Source: Desulfobacula sp. (GTDB lineage Bacteria; Desulfobacterota; Desulfobacteria; Desulfobacterales; Desulfobacteraceae). Taken from it: 64,000 nucleotides of DNA. The stretch is from positions 1 to 64,000 of the forward strand of contig NZ_JABZFL010000111.1 of assembly GCF_014237455.1 (NCBI RefSeq), given 5' to 3'. Below, piece by piece: positions 32,401-40,361 of the stretch. The position numbers and the translations under genes were made by a program. The stretch's first letter is position 1. Every line of letters starts with the position of its first letter. The notes beneath the pieces are model-generated. The model saw nothing but the letters and a program-made list of their open reading frames with translations, was not told where the DNA came from and did no database searches.

Positions 32401-32721
32401 ATTCGATCCACAAAAAACCTTTCAGGTGGCGAAAGTTTTATCGTCAGCCTGTCTCTTGCCCTGGGACTGTCCAATATGGCCAGCCGCAATGTCCGTGTGG
32501 ATTCACTTTTTCTTGATGAGGGATTCGGCACTTTAGACGAGGATGCTTTGGAAACCTCTCTGGAAGCACTTTCCGGCCTGCATCAGAAAGGCAAACTGAT
32601 TGGTGTTATCTCTCATGTTCCCGCCTTGAAAGAAAGAATCGGAACACAGATAAACATCATGCCCATATCCGGCGGTAAAAGCCATATCACTGGGCCTGGC
32701 TGCAAAACCGCGCAGACCTGA
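29470..32721 (+). CDS. sbcC: Exonuclease SbcC (SMC-like ATPase)
   Basis: This 1083-residue Rad50-like ATPase has an N-terminal Walker A GPTGAGKST with the FKNLNSLYGEW start, long coiled coils broken by the zinc hook GKSCPLCGSLNHP (about 538-545), and the C-terminal signature LSGGESFIVSLSLALGLS with Walker B SLFLDEGFGTLD. The ATG at 29470 follows AAGAGG; a TTG at 29464 is less likely. It works with SbcD on hairpins and stalled forks. Confidence 0.95.
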   Translation: MRILELRFKNLNSLYGEWGIDFTTPEYVFDGIFVITGPTGAGKSTILDAICLALYGKTPRLKTITKSSNEIMSRQTGECFAEVIFETRTGKFRSHWSQRRAYQKADGKLGESKHEISDAVTGQILESKKRDVAVRIEQETGMDFDRFTRSMLLAQGGFAAFLAATPDERAPILEQITGTTIYSDISKRVHERQREEHSKLELLQAQTAGIAILSDEDEAAFDQELIGKQKIEKEQSQKNDELGKFILWLTGIDTLKAELSEINKESEGLSNDLKAFEVDRVKLQKAKKATELDSDYATLVSKRQQQQLDLTALADSQDLLPDQEKKLGLKETDFNKAQEALANVKEEQKSEFAKIQKVRALDLQISQKRSLLKTAGSDCRKIETRASKKTEQRQKAESSQKAADKELSGVEDYLSANARDAALVTELTGINEQIKNLQRSMTHILAIDSQAAELRKQFATNTAHHKRQMEVCYKREETHETGKKVVLQTGRAIAKLLGDRMLPDYRTERDGLLREMAYLGKIASLEEEREKLEDGKSCPLCGSLNHPFAQGNVPQTDEIQEKINKLSSLIRKAEQLENDLKEHESKEKTAGLALAEAEKQLVQALHRKNESRANVLRSEKDLQAASQKSVELKDKVISNLEPFAIKEIPDAGLDSVSEWLGARQKNWQDHQKKKAEIEKNLSELTAKTKSHDAILTTLDESLRENQTLLKVHQKDLENLENNRKELYGRKNPDTEESRMEDRVLKAEKSEKAARKSRDKIKQQLNELKTRIAALRENTAGRKPELDNLESSFKIICKKAGFKDEPIFISFRLSFDERRKLNQRARALDEKQTDIATRKKDRETRLDQETARKITDVSLDILKKDQAKIRESLKTLGEQVGAIKQKLSDNTSAKVKLQQKIQLINAQKTELSRWDALHSLIGSADGKKYRNFAQGITFELMVSHANKQLEKMSDRYLLIRDEKQPLELNIVDDYQAGEIRSTKNLSGGESFIVSLSLALGLSNMASRNVRVDSLFLDEGFGTLDEDALETSLEALSGLHQKGKLIGVISHVPALKERIGTQINIMPISGGKSHITGPGCKTAQT

Positions 32722-32773
32722 CCCATCAACTTGAGCTTTAGAGCAGGACGTAATTTGGGTTGACTTTCCAGGG

Positions 32774-32814
32774 GATTGCTCTAATATCGAAAGAAATGAG
32801 CAATCGCTTTTTTT
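32774..32814 (+). terminator. Terminator of sbcDC
   Basis: GATTGCTC (32774-32781) pairs with GAGCAATC (32798-32805), and GCTTTTTTT follows. It is a standard intrinsic terminator about 50 nt past the sbcC stop. Confidence 0.88.
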
Positions 32815-32841
32815 GATCGGTCATTTAAGGAGGATTAAGGT

Positions 32842-33048
32842 ATGAAAGTAAAATATTTTTCTGATACAGACACAGCGCATATGGAATTTACGGATAAGAA
32901 TGTCTATGAAACAAAAGAGATCAGTGAAAATATCTATATAGACATCGATGAAAAAGGCAATATCGTGAACATGACAATTGAACATGCAAAAACCAATGCA
33001 GGACTGTGGGAATTTTCATATCAGGAAATGTCTCATCAAGCTGTATAA
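32842..33048 (+). CDS. DUF2283 family protein
   Basis: This 68-residue protein matches DUF2283: MKVKYFSDTDTAHMEFTD, then DIDEKGNIVNMTIEHA. TAAGGAGG gives a strong ribosome binding site. Small DUF2283 proteins often sit beside a DUF4258-type partner and have been suggested as antitoxin-like. No such partner is visible here, so the gene is a lone copy. Function is unknown. Confidence 0.8.
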   Translation: MKVKYFSDTDTAHMEFTDKNVYETKEISENIYIDIDEKGNIVNMTIEHAKTNAGLWEFSYQEMSHQAV

Positions 33049-33074
33049 AATGGCAAACACCAGCTTGGAGGAAT

Positions 33075-33566
33075 ATGAAAATTAATCCGGATTTTATTTC
33101 ACCTTGTGGGCTTTACTGCGGTGTCTGTGCCGTTTACATGGCACATCGTGATAATAATCAAAAATTTAAGGAGGGCTTGGCCCGGCTTTACAGGGGGGAA
33201 GTTCCCGGCAAAGGCACACTTCCTAACAGTGAAAATATTTCAGCAGAAGATATTCGATGCAAAGGCTGCTTATCAGATGATTTGTTTATGCATTGCAATC
33301 AGTGTGAAATCAGGGACTGTACAAGAGAGAAAGGATATACCGGATGTCATCAATGCGATGAATTTCCCTGCCAGCACATTGAAAATTTTCCCATGGCTAT
33401 TGGAAAAAAGGTTATTTTGCGGGCTGTTCCCTATAGACGAGAAGTTGGTACTGAAAAATGGATTCAAGATGAAGAAGCCCGCTATATTTGTCCTGAATGC
33501 GGCAATAAAGTTTTCCGGGGTGTTGTAAACTGCAATCAGTGTAAAGCAAAGTTGGATCTGGACTAA
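33075..33566 (+). CDS. DUF3795 cysteine-rich protein
   Basis: The start is the ATG at 33075 behind TTGGAGGAAT, giving 163 residues. The N-terminus SPCGLYCGVCAVYM and the following cysteines (CKGCLSDD, CNQCEIRDC, GCHQCDEFPC) are typical of DUF3795. A C-terminal zinc ribbon (YICPECGNKV...CNQCKAKL) is added. The many Cys pairs point to zinc or iron-sulfur binding. The family is common in anaerobes and has no established function. Confidence 0.82.
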   Translation: MKINPDFISPCGLYCGVCAVYMAHRDNNQKFKEGLARLYRGEVPGKGTLPNSENISAEDIRCKGCLSDDLFMHCNQCEIRDCTREKGYTGCHQCDEFPCQHIENFPMAIGKKVILRAVPYRREVGTEKWIQDEEARYICPECGNKVFRGVVNCNQCKAKLDLD

Positions 33567-33575
33567 TGTGCCTTT

Positions 33576-33618
33576 AAAAGGGGCTGTTTCCGCAATTAGA
33601 TAGGAAACAACCCCTTTT
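33576..33618. terminator. Bidirectional terminator between convergent genes
   Basis: AAAAGGGGCTGTTTCC (33576-33591) pairs with 33603-33618 apart from one mismatch. The A/T tracts on both sides allow termination on either strand, serving DUF3795 and fadA. Confidence 0.85.
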
Positions 33619-33641
33619 GTTTAGAACAAGGAGGGTGTAAA

Positions 33642-34820
33642 TTATAGTCTTTCGAATATGGCTGCAGCGCCCATGCCGCCGCCAATGCACATGGAAACAA
33701 TACCGTATTTCCCCTTCACTTCCTTGAGGTTGGCAAGACAGGTGGCTGTCAGTTTTGCACCGGTACATCCCAGAGGATGACCCAATGCGATTGCGCCCCC
33801 GTGGATATTGATTCTGTCCATGTACTTTTCAAGACCCAGCTCCCTGATACAGTATATGGCCTGGGAAGCAAAGGCTTCATTGATTTCATAAATATCAATA
33901 TCATCAATAGTAAGTCCTGCCTGTTTAAGAACTTTTGGAATGGCATAGAGGGGCCCCACGCCCATTTCATCGGACTTGCAGCCTATCGTTGTGTAGGAAA
34001 CAAGTTTTGCAATGGGTTCAAGCCCTAACTCATCACATTTTTCTTTTGATGCGATAATGGTTGCAGCTGCCCCGTCTGTTGTCTGGGAGGAGTTTCCTGC
34101 TGTAACGCTGCCAGTGGCAGAAAAAACTGTCCGAAGTTTTCCAAGCCCTTCAGCTGTAGATACCCTGATACCGTCATCGTGTTCAACAATGAAGGTTTCT
34201 TTTTTATATGTTCCATCCGGCTGTTTGACGTAGTTAGAGGCAGGTGTGGGCACGATTTCCGTAAACAGGCCGTTGTCCCTTGCTCTGGCGGCTTTTGCCT
34301 GGGAATTTGCAGCAAACTTATCCTGGTCTTCCCGGGATACAGTGTATCGGGAGGCAACATTTTCTGCCGTAATTCCCATGGAAATATAGTTTTCCGGGTG
34401 GATACTGGAATATTCAGGATGAGGCCGGGGAAGGTTTCCGCCCATGGGAACAAAGGTCATGGATTCAACACCCGCCCCCATGGTCACGTCTGACCACCCC
34501 ATCTGGACTCTTGCAGTTGCAAGGGCAATGGCCTCAAGACCGGATGCACAGAACCTGTTAACGGTTGCACCGGATACTTTTTCGGGAAATCCGGCCATTT
34601 GGGATGCAACCCTGCCTATGTTGAGACCTTGTTCGGCTTCAGGAAAGGAGCAGCCGACCATGACATCATCGAAATGGTCAAATTCAAGGTTTTTAGTTTT
34701 TGCAACGGCTGATTTCATGATAAAGGTTATCAATTCTTCAGGCCGTGTCTGGTTGAACAGCCCTCTTTTTTGTTTGCAGCCAGGGGTTCTGACCGATTGT
34801 ACAATATATGCATCTTGCAT
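33642..34820 (-). CDS. fadA: Acetyl-CoA acyltransferase (thiolase)
   Basis: This 392-residue thiolase cleaves 3-ketoacyl-CoA in the last step of beta-oxidation. The nucleophile is Cys91 in VNRFCASGLEA. HGGAIALGHPLGCTG supplies the active-site His, and SMCIGGGMGAAAIFERL supplies the second Cys near the C-terminus. It follows the fused dehydrogenase/hydratase by 15 nt, so together they make a beta-oxidation operon. Confidence 0.93.
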   Translation of the reverse strand: MQDAYIVQSVRTPGCKQKRGLFNQTRPEELITFIMKSAVAKTKNLEFDHFDDVMVGCSFPEAEQGLNIGRVASQMAGFPEKVSGATVNRFCASGLEAIALATARVQMGWSDVTMGAGVESMTFVPMGGNLPRPHPEYSSIHPENYISMGITAENVASRYTVSREDQDKFAANSQAKAARARDNGLFTEIVPTPASNYVKQPDGTYKKETFIVEHDDGIRVSTAEGLGKLRTVFSATGSVTAGNSSQTTDGAAATIIASKEKCDELGLEPIAKLVSYTTIGCKSDEMGVGPLYAIPKVLKQAGLTIDDIDIYEINEAFASQAIYCIRELGLEKYMDRINIHGGAIALGHPLGCTGAKLTATCLANLKEVKGKYGIVSMCIGGGMGAAAIFERL

Positions 34821-34835
34821 GATTTAGGTCCTCCT

Positions 34836-37244
34836 TTAGTTTCTAAGTGGTCTGCCTGTTGTAAGCATGTGATCGATTCTTGCAATGGTTTTTTCTTCTT
34901 TGCTAAAGTCAATAAATGCTTCTCTTTCAAGTTTCAGGATGGTGTCTTCATCAACGCTGCTTCCCACTTTTACTTCCCCTCCACTCATCACATAGGCAAT
35001 TCGTTTGGCAAGGAATGCATCATAATCACTCATGAACTTGCCATTGAGCATGTTGAAAATTTCCGCATTCACCATACCCTGGCCCGCATCTCCCATAACA
35101 ATAAGGCCTTGTCTGGCAGGCGGTACATATCCGTCATCAACCATTTTAAGGACTTCTTTTTTGGCTTCACCAATAAGGTTGTCACGGTTAAATACGATCC
35201 TGTCCGCCTGACCCAGGAACCCATTACCCACTGCCTGGGCAGCAGACATGGAAACAGCCGCCATTCCGATTTTCATAAAGGCGGGGACAAAGAATTTAGC
35301 CAGATCTGTATCTTTTGCTGTTTTGGCCGGAAGAGCATTGATATATTTTTTCCACAGGTTCATGGTTCCGCCGCCTGCCGGAAGAAGGCCCACACCGATT
35401 TCCACAAGCCCCATATAAAGTTCTGAATGGGCAACGATTCTGTCAGCCCCCAGACAGGTTTCACACCCGCCGCCAAGCACCATACCATAAGGGGCGGCAA
35501 CAACCGGGAAGGCAGAATATTTAGTCTTTTGAATGCCATCCTGGGCTTTTTTCAGAAAGGCATCCATTTCAGCATATTTTTTGTCATGACAGAGTTTTGA
35601 AATAAAGCCAAGATCAGCCCCTGCTGAGAATGCGCCCGGCATGCCACCGGCTTCATTGCCGATGACAAGCCCTGCCCCGTTTTTATCCACATAATCAAGG
35701 GCAACACCTATGGAATCAACAATCTCTTCATTGATGGCATTCATTTTTGTATGAAATTCAATACAGAAGACATCATCACCGATGTCCACGAGGCTGGCGG
35801 AGTTGTTTTCCATAACGGTTTTATTGTTGCCTTTAGCCGCTGCAATGGAAACCATATTTTTAGCGACAGGAACTTCTTTGTAAGAAGCAGAAGCAAAATC
35901 ATAAAAGTATTTAATTCCGTTTTCCAGTTTATAAAAGCAGGTGTTTCCTTTTTCCAGCATCTTTTTTACATTGGATGGAACATCAAGGCCTTCTTTTTCT
36001 ATCCGATCGACAGCTTCTTTAACACCATAGGCATCCCAGAGTTCAAAGGGTCCCATTTCAAAGTTGTACCCCCACTTCATGGAATTGTCGATTTCAATAA
36101 TGGTATCGGCGATTTCAGGAACCCTGTTGGCAGCATACAAAAAACTGTTGGCAGCCATTTTCCAGGCAAACTTGGCACCTTTGTCATCCCCTTTGAGAAC
36201 ACAGGCTATTTTTTCTTTTAAGGTGGTTTTTTTCTTTGCTTCATCAATACAGGGAAAACTGGGCCTTACCAGGTCTTCATATTCCATGGTAGAGGGATTG
36301 AGCACTTTTCTGAGTTTTTTCCATTTCGGGGTCAGCTCGGTTTTATAAAAACCTGCCTGGGTCTTGTTACCCAGAAGATTTTTATCTGCCATTTTCCCAA
36401 TAAATTCAGGAAGGATCAAAGCTTCTCTCTGCTCATCATCCGGACACAGTTCATAGGAGTTTTTGCAGACATGGATGACGGTATCCAGACCCACTAGGTC
36501 AACTGTTTTAAAGATGGCGGTTCTAGGACGGCCAAGCGCCGGGCCGAAGATGGCATCCACTTCAGGGATAGTCATTCCCTCTTCAACCATGGCTTTCATA
36601 ATGGCCCCAATACCCTGGATACCGATCCGGTTGCCCACAAAGTTGGGGGTATCTTTTGCCCAGACAATACCTTTGCCCAGATTTTTCTCACCAAATGCGG
36701 CAATGAATTCAAGAATCTCAGGAAGGGTATCTGAACCGGGGATCAGCTCAAGAAGGTGCATATAGCGAACCGGGTTAAAAAAGTGGGTCCCCATAAAATG
36801 TTCTTTGAATTCTTTGGAAAAGCCTTCACAAATATCCTGCAGAGGAATACCGGATGTGTTTGTGGTAACAATGGAACCGGGCTTTCTATATTTTTCGACT
36901 TTTGTGAAAAGATCTCTTTTGATCCCAAGGTTTTCAACAACCACTTCAATGATCCAGTCGCATTCAGAAATTTTTTCAATATCATCATCAAGGTTTCCAA
37001 TGGAAATAAGCCCGGCATCTTTTTTGTTGAAAAACAAAGATGGGGCCGAGGTCAGTGCCGCATCCAATCCTGCTTTTACTATCCGGTTACGGGCAGTTGG
37101 GTCATTTTTTTCTTCATCTTTTAAATCAAATGGAACAATATCCAATAGCTGCACCTTTACACCGGCGCCGGCAAGAAGGGCAGCAATACCGCCTCCCATA
37201 ATTCCGGACCCGATAATTGCGGCCTTCCTGACTTTTCTTATCAT
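34836..37244 (-). CDS. 3-hydroxyacyl-CoA dehydrogenase/enoyl-CoA hydratase fusion, FadN-type
   Basis: The 802-residue protein starts with the NAD-binding dehydrogenase (IIGSGIMGGGIAALLAGAG, about 10-28; NTSGIPL and GTHFFNPVRYMHLLE), then the 3HCDH C-terminal domain. It ends in a crotonase domain (FHTKMNAINEEIVD; GGMPGAFSAGADL; YGMVLGGGCETCLGADRIVAHSE). This order, dehydrogenase first, is that of FadN rather than E. coli FadB/FadJ. Operator-like palindromes lie upstream. Confidence 0.9.
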   Translation of the reverse strand: MIRKVRKAAIIGSGIMGGGIAALLAGAGVKVQLLDIVPFDLKDEEKNDPTARNRIVKAGLDAALTSAPSLFFNKKDAGLISIGNLDDDIEKISECDWIIEVVVENLGIKRDLFTKVEKYRKPGSIVTTNTSGIPLQDICEGFSKEFKEHFMGTHFFNPVRYMHLLELIPGSDTLPEILEFIAAFGEKNLGKGIVWAKDTPNFVGNRIGIQGIGAIMKAMVEEGMTIPEVDAIFGPALGRPRTAIFKTVDLVGLDTVIHVCKNSYELCPDDEQREALILPEFIGKMADKNLLGNKTQAGFYKTELTPKWKKLRKVLNPSTMEYEDLVRPSFPCIDEAKKKTTLKEKIACVLKGDDKGAKFAWKMAANSFLYAANRVPEIADTIIEIDNSMKWGYNFEMGPFELWDAYGVKEAVDRIEKEGLDVPSNVKKMLEKGNTCFYKLENGIKYFYDFASASYKEVPVAKNMVSIAAAKGNNKTVMENNSASLVDIGDDVFCIEFHTKMNAINEEIVDSIGVALDYVDKNGAGLVIGNEAGGMPGAFSAGADLGFISKLCHDKKYAEMDAFLKKAQDGIQKTKYSAFPVVAAPYGMVLGGGCETCLGADRIVAHSELYMGLVEIGVGLLPAGGGTMNLWKKYINALPAKTAKDTDLAKFFVPAFMKIGMAAVSMSAAQAVGNGFLGQADRIVFNRDNLIGEAKKEVLKMVDDGYVPPARQGLIVMGDAGQGMVNAEIFNMLNGKFMSDYDAFLAKRIAYVMSGGEVKVGSSVDEDTILKLEREAFIDFSKEEKTIARIDHMLTTGRPLRN

Positions 37245-37279
37245 GATTTTCTCCTAGTTCAAGGGTTGTTATCAAAATT

Positions 37280-37295
37280 ATGAATGAGCATTCAT
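37280..37295. promoter_or_regulatory. TetR-type operator candidate (site 1)
   Basis: ATGAATG-AG-CATTCAT is a perfect 7-2-7 inverted repeat 36 bp upstream of the fadN-type start. The TGAATG/CATTCA half-sites are those used by several TetR-family fatty-acid regulators, although the spacing of 2 differs from the longer spacing of some known sites. Confidence 0.55.
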
Positions 37296-37452
37296 TTTTG
37301 ATTAACAGATAATCATCGGAAATGTCAAGAAAAATTATTCAAAAAAACAGATGGGTTTATCCGAAAAATTTTCATTCAATTTCAAACTGTTAGATATATT
37401 GGCTTTTCAAAGTTGAGTACCTCGATAGATCATTTAATAAAAATAAAATAAT

Positions 37453-37468
37453 ATGAATACTCATTCAT
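37453..37468. promoter_or_regulatory. TetR-type operator candidate (site 2)
   Basis: ATGAATA-CT-CATTCAT is the same palindrome as site 1 with a single mismatch between its arms. It lies about 92 bp upstream of the plus-strand toroid gene and overlaps further TGAAT/ATTCA half-sites. Confidence 0.5.
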
Positions 37469-37559
37469 GAATAAATGCTCATGTTCCTTGTAATAAATTG
37501 ATGTGCCTGATAATATGAAGCTGTAATTTTTAAGGATATTTGTTGATCGGAGACATTTG

Positions 37560-38609
37560 ATGGTGCTAAAAGACCCCAGGATTAAATCTTCTGATACCCT
37601 GAACATCGACTCAGTTACCAGTTTTATTTTATCCCTTCAAAGGGAATCCGGAGACATCCCCTGGCATTTGGATGGAAAAACAGATCCCTGGGATCTTATT
37701 GAAACGATTATGGGATTGAATATTGGAAAAAGTTTTGATGCGTCATATCGCGCATTTGAGTGGCTCAAAAATATGCAAAACCCCGATGGTTCCTGGTACT
37801 CTTCCTATATCAACGGGAAACCCGGGGACCGAACCTGTGAAACCCATATGGCAGCCTATATCTCAGTAGGGCTTTTTCATACCTGGTTGATGAATAAAGA
37901 TACACTGCTTCTTGAAAAGATGTGGCTGACAATGGAAAAAGGAGTCGATTATGCCATCAGCCTGCAGATAAAAGGCGGGGAGATCTATTGGGCCAAAAGC
38001 CCTGCCGGCAAGGTTGATCCCATGTCTCTTCTGGCAGGCTCAAGTTCCATTTTCATGAGCTTGAAATGTGCTTTGGCGATTGCAGGCATCCTTGGAAAGC
38101 GCAAAATTTCATGGGAGAGGTCCTTTGACAAACTTGGCAAATCTATCCGGGAAAATATCCATAATTATAATGTCAGCAAATCCAGGTTTTCCATGTACTG
38201 GTTTTACCCCATATTAAGCGGGGCACTGACAGGAGAAAGAGCAGAACACAGAATTGAAAAATACTGGAATAAATATGTCATAGAAGGACAGGGGGCAAGG
38301 TGTGTATCTGATCAACCCTGGGTGACCATTGCTGAAACATCGGAGCTCGTGCTTGCCCTGTATGGTATGGGACATATGGAAAAAGCCGCAATAGTCTTCT
38401 CCTGGATTCAGAACAGAATGTATGATGATAAAACATTCTGGTGTGGGTACACCTATCCTGATATGGTGATATGGCCGGAAGAAAAGATTTCCTGGACCAA
38501 TGCGGTGGTTCTTATGGCAGCAGATGCAGTATACGCGTTAACGCCTGCATCTGGCCTTTTTTGCCACAGGTTATGGGATGGATTTGTTTATACGGATCTT
38601 GTCAATTGA
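37560..38609 (+). CDS. Prenyltransferase/terpenoid-cyclase-like alpha-toroid protein
   Basis: This 349-residue protein is built of helix-pair repeats typical of alpha/alpha toroids. A QW-type repeat core is visible in AFEWLKNMQNPDGSWYSSY (about 62-80), with further WxxxxSP and DMVIWPEEKISWTNA motifs. It is far shorter than a squalene-hopene cyclase and lacks a visible DxDD motif, so it is not a full cyclase. The ATG at 37560 lies 4 nt after CGGAGACA. Substrate unknown; the acyltransferase downstream overlaps its end, suggesting joint action. Confidence 0.6.
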   Translation: MVLKDPRIKSSDTLNIDSVTSFILSLQRESGDIPWHLDGKTDPWDLIETIMGLNIGKSFDASYRAFEWLKNMQNPDGSWYSSYINGKPGDRTCETHMAAYISVGLFHTWLMNKDTLLLEKMWLTMEKGVDYAISLQIKGGEIYWAKSPAGKVDPMSLLAGSSSIFMSLKCALAIAGILGKRKISWERSFDKLGKSIRENIHNYNVSKSRFSMYWFYPILSGALTGERAEHRIEKYWNKYVIEGQGARCVSDQPWVTIAETSELVLALYGMGHMEKAAIVFSWIQNRMYDDKTFWCGYTYPDMVIWPEEKISWTNAVVLMAADAVYALTPASGLFCHRLWDGFVYTDLVN

Positions 38610-39328
38610 TAAAAGATTATCGACCCTATTATATTAAAAAAGCCTGGTACAGGCTCCAGCACCTCTATATTCGCCATAAGCTTTCTCCTCAGTTGAAATC
38701 CCTTGGAAAATATCCGTTCATAGTCAAACCCTGGCACATTGAAATATTTGGTGGGCCTGTCAGTATCGGGGACAATATTACCCTTTTGGGATGTTCTGAT
38801 AAAAAGACCCGGTTGACGGTCTGGTCGGATAAAAAAAATATCAACGGAATCACGATCGGTGATCATGTTTTGATCTCCCCCGGCGTCAGGATCAGCGCTG
38901 CCAGCAGCATATCCATTGCAGACTCCTGCATGCTGGCAAGTCATGTCTATATTACCGATTCAGACTGGCATGGCATTTATGACAGGTCCATGCCATCTAA
39001 AGAGGTCAGCCATGTGATTCTTGAAGAAAACGTATGGGTTGGAGACAGTGCGATCATCTGTAAAGGGGTGACCATTGGAAAAAACAGTATTATCGGTGCA
39101 GGGTCTGTGGTCACTTCAGATATTCCCGCCAATGTGATTGCAGCCGGAAATCCTGTTAAAATTATTAAACAACTTGACCCGTCTAAACCCATCATTACAC
39201 GGAAAGACAGGTTTTCAGATACCGAGAAAATGACGCATGCCCTTGAATCGGCAGAGAAAGAATTCCTTGAAGGCAATACATTTTTGGGATGGATCAAATC
39301 ATTCTTTGTACCGGAAAAGAACGTTTAA
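38573..39328 (+). CDS. Left-handed beta-helix acyltransferase
   Basis: The core (about 55-215) has many hexapeptide repeats, ISPGVRISAASSISIADSCMLAS and VWVGDSAIICKGVTIGKNSIIGAGSVVTSD, plus the catalytic-type histidine motif DSDWHGIYDR. It is a WbbJ/maltose O-acetyltransferase-like enzyme that acylates a sugar or lipid. The start is uncertain: ATG 38573 overlaps the toroid gene by 37 nt, and a TTG at 38606 overlaps its stop. It converges on the AEC transporter with 1 nt between them. Confidence 0.75.
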   Translation: MGWICLYGSCQLIKDYRPYYIKKAWYRLQHLYIRHKLSPQLKSLGKYPFIVKPWHIEIFGGPVSIGDNITLLGCSDKKTRLTVWSDKKNINGITIGDHVLISPGVRISAASSISIADSCMLASHVYITDSDWHGIYDRSMPSKEVSHVILEENVWVGDSAIICKGVTIGKNSIIGAGSVVTSDIPANVIAAGNPVKIIKQLDPSKPIITRKDRFSDTEKMTHALESAEKEFLEGNTFLGWIKSFFVPEKNV

Positions 39329-39329
39329 T

Positions 39330-40244
39330 TCAAATTAAAAGCACAACAGACAGTGAAATAAAAGAGAGCAGGGTTGACAGCATGATTGCAGCAGAAGCAA
39401 GCTGGGTATCACTGTTCAACTGGGCTGAAAGAACATATATGGCCGTGGAGGTCGGCAGGGTGAAAAAAATCATACCGGCTTTGAAGGCAATTCCGGTAAC
39501 AGAAAATGTTTTTAAAATAAAAAATCCAATTATCGGCAGAATCAGTATTTTCAGCATAGATGCAATCAAAGAAATTTTGGTGTTGTGTTTGAGTCCTGCA
39601 AGACTCAGTGACCCCCCAATGGAAATCAGGGCCAAAGGCATGGTGACAGAGGTCATGAGACTGAAAGTATTGTCAATAAAGACAGGAAAAGAAGCTTGTG
39701 ATCTGGAAAAAAGGATCCCCGCAGCACACCCAAGAATCAAAGGATTGGAAATCAATGCCTTTAAAAGATACGTGAAGTTTTGTCCCAGGCTTCCCTTTTT
39801 CCCGGAATGCCAGATCAATGTGGAAACTGCCAGTACATTAATAATGGGGATGACAAATCCGATGAGGATGCCAAAGTATCGGATACCTGATTCTCCAAGG
39901 GCGTTCATGACAATGGCCATGCCAATATAAGTGTTAAACCGGTAACATGCCTGGGAAAAGGAACCCGCCTGAAAATTTGTGATATGAAACAACCGGATGG
40001 CGAAAAGACTTAAGAGATAGACAATGAGAACTGCTATAATGGCAGCTGCACATAAATTAACACTGACGCCCTTGTCCGGGGCTGAGGTTCCAATTTTCCA
40101 GAACAGCATGACAGGGAAAAAAATAAAGTATACCAGTTTATCTGAGGTTTTCAAAAAGGTCTTATTGGTAATGCCAAGGTGTTTGAGAAGGCTGCCAAGA
40201 AAAAGCAGTGTAAATATCGGGAATATGGCATTCAGGACGGTCAT
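39330..40244 (-). CDS. AEC-family transporter
   Basis: This 304-residue integral membrane protein has about ten hydrophobic helices and the auxin-efflux-carrier plan. A conserved first half (VLNAIFPIFTLLFLGSLLKH) and a helix with PLALISIGGSLSL are typical. Members move organic acids, such as malate, or amino acids by secondary transport. The substrate cannot be read from the sequence. Confidence 0.85.
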   Translation of the reverse strand: MTVLNAIFPIFTLLFLGSLLKHLGITNKTFLKTSDKLVYFIFFPVMLFWKIGTSAPDKGVSVNLCAAAIIAVLIVYLLSLFAIRLFHITNFQAGSFSQACYRFNTYIGMAIVMNALGESGIRYFGILIGFVIPIINVLAVSTLIWHSGKKGSLGQNFTYLLKALISNPLILGCAAGILFSRSQASFPVFIDNTFSLMTSVTMPLALISIGGSLSLAGLKHNTKISLIASMLKILILPIIGFFILKTFSVTGIAFKAGMIFFTLPTSTAIYVLSAQLNSDTQLASAAIMLSTLLSFISLSVVLLI

Positions 40245-40361
40245 TGCCTTAAAATATGGAAGTTTTGCAAATTTTGCAAATGAATAATTTATGGTTATTA
40301 TTAAATGAATACTGCAGTGAGCGCCAATGTGTTGCCCTGAACATATTTTTAGGAGGCTGTG

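Larger units (their letters stand above)
37245..37559. other. Divergent promoter region of fad genes and toroid protein
   Basis: There is no gene in this 315-bp AT-rich stretch. It separates minus-strand fadN/fadA from the plus-strand toroid gene and carries two related 16-bp palindromes (37280-37295 and 37453-37468), listed separately. An overlapping ATTCATGAAT palindrome and several loose TGAAT/ATTCA half-sites lie near the second. Confidence 0.6.
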
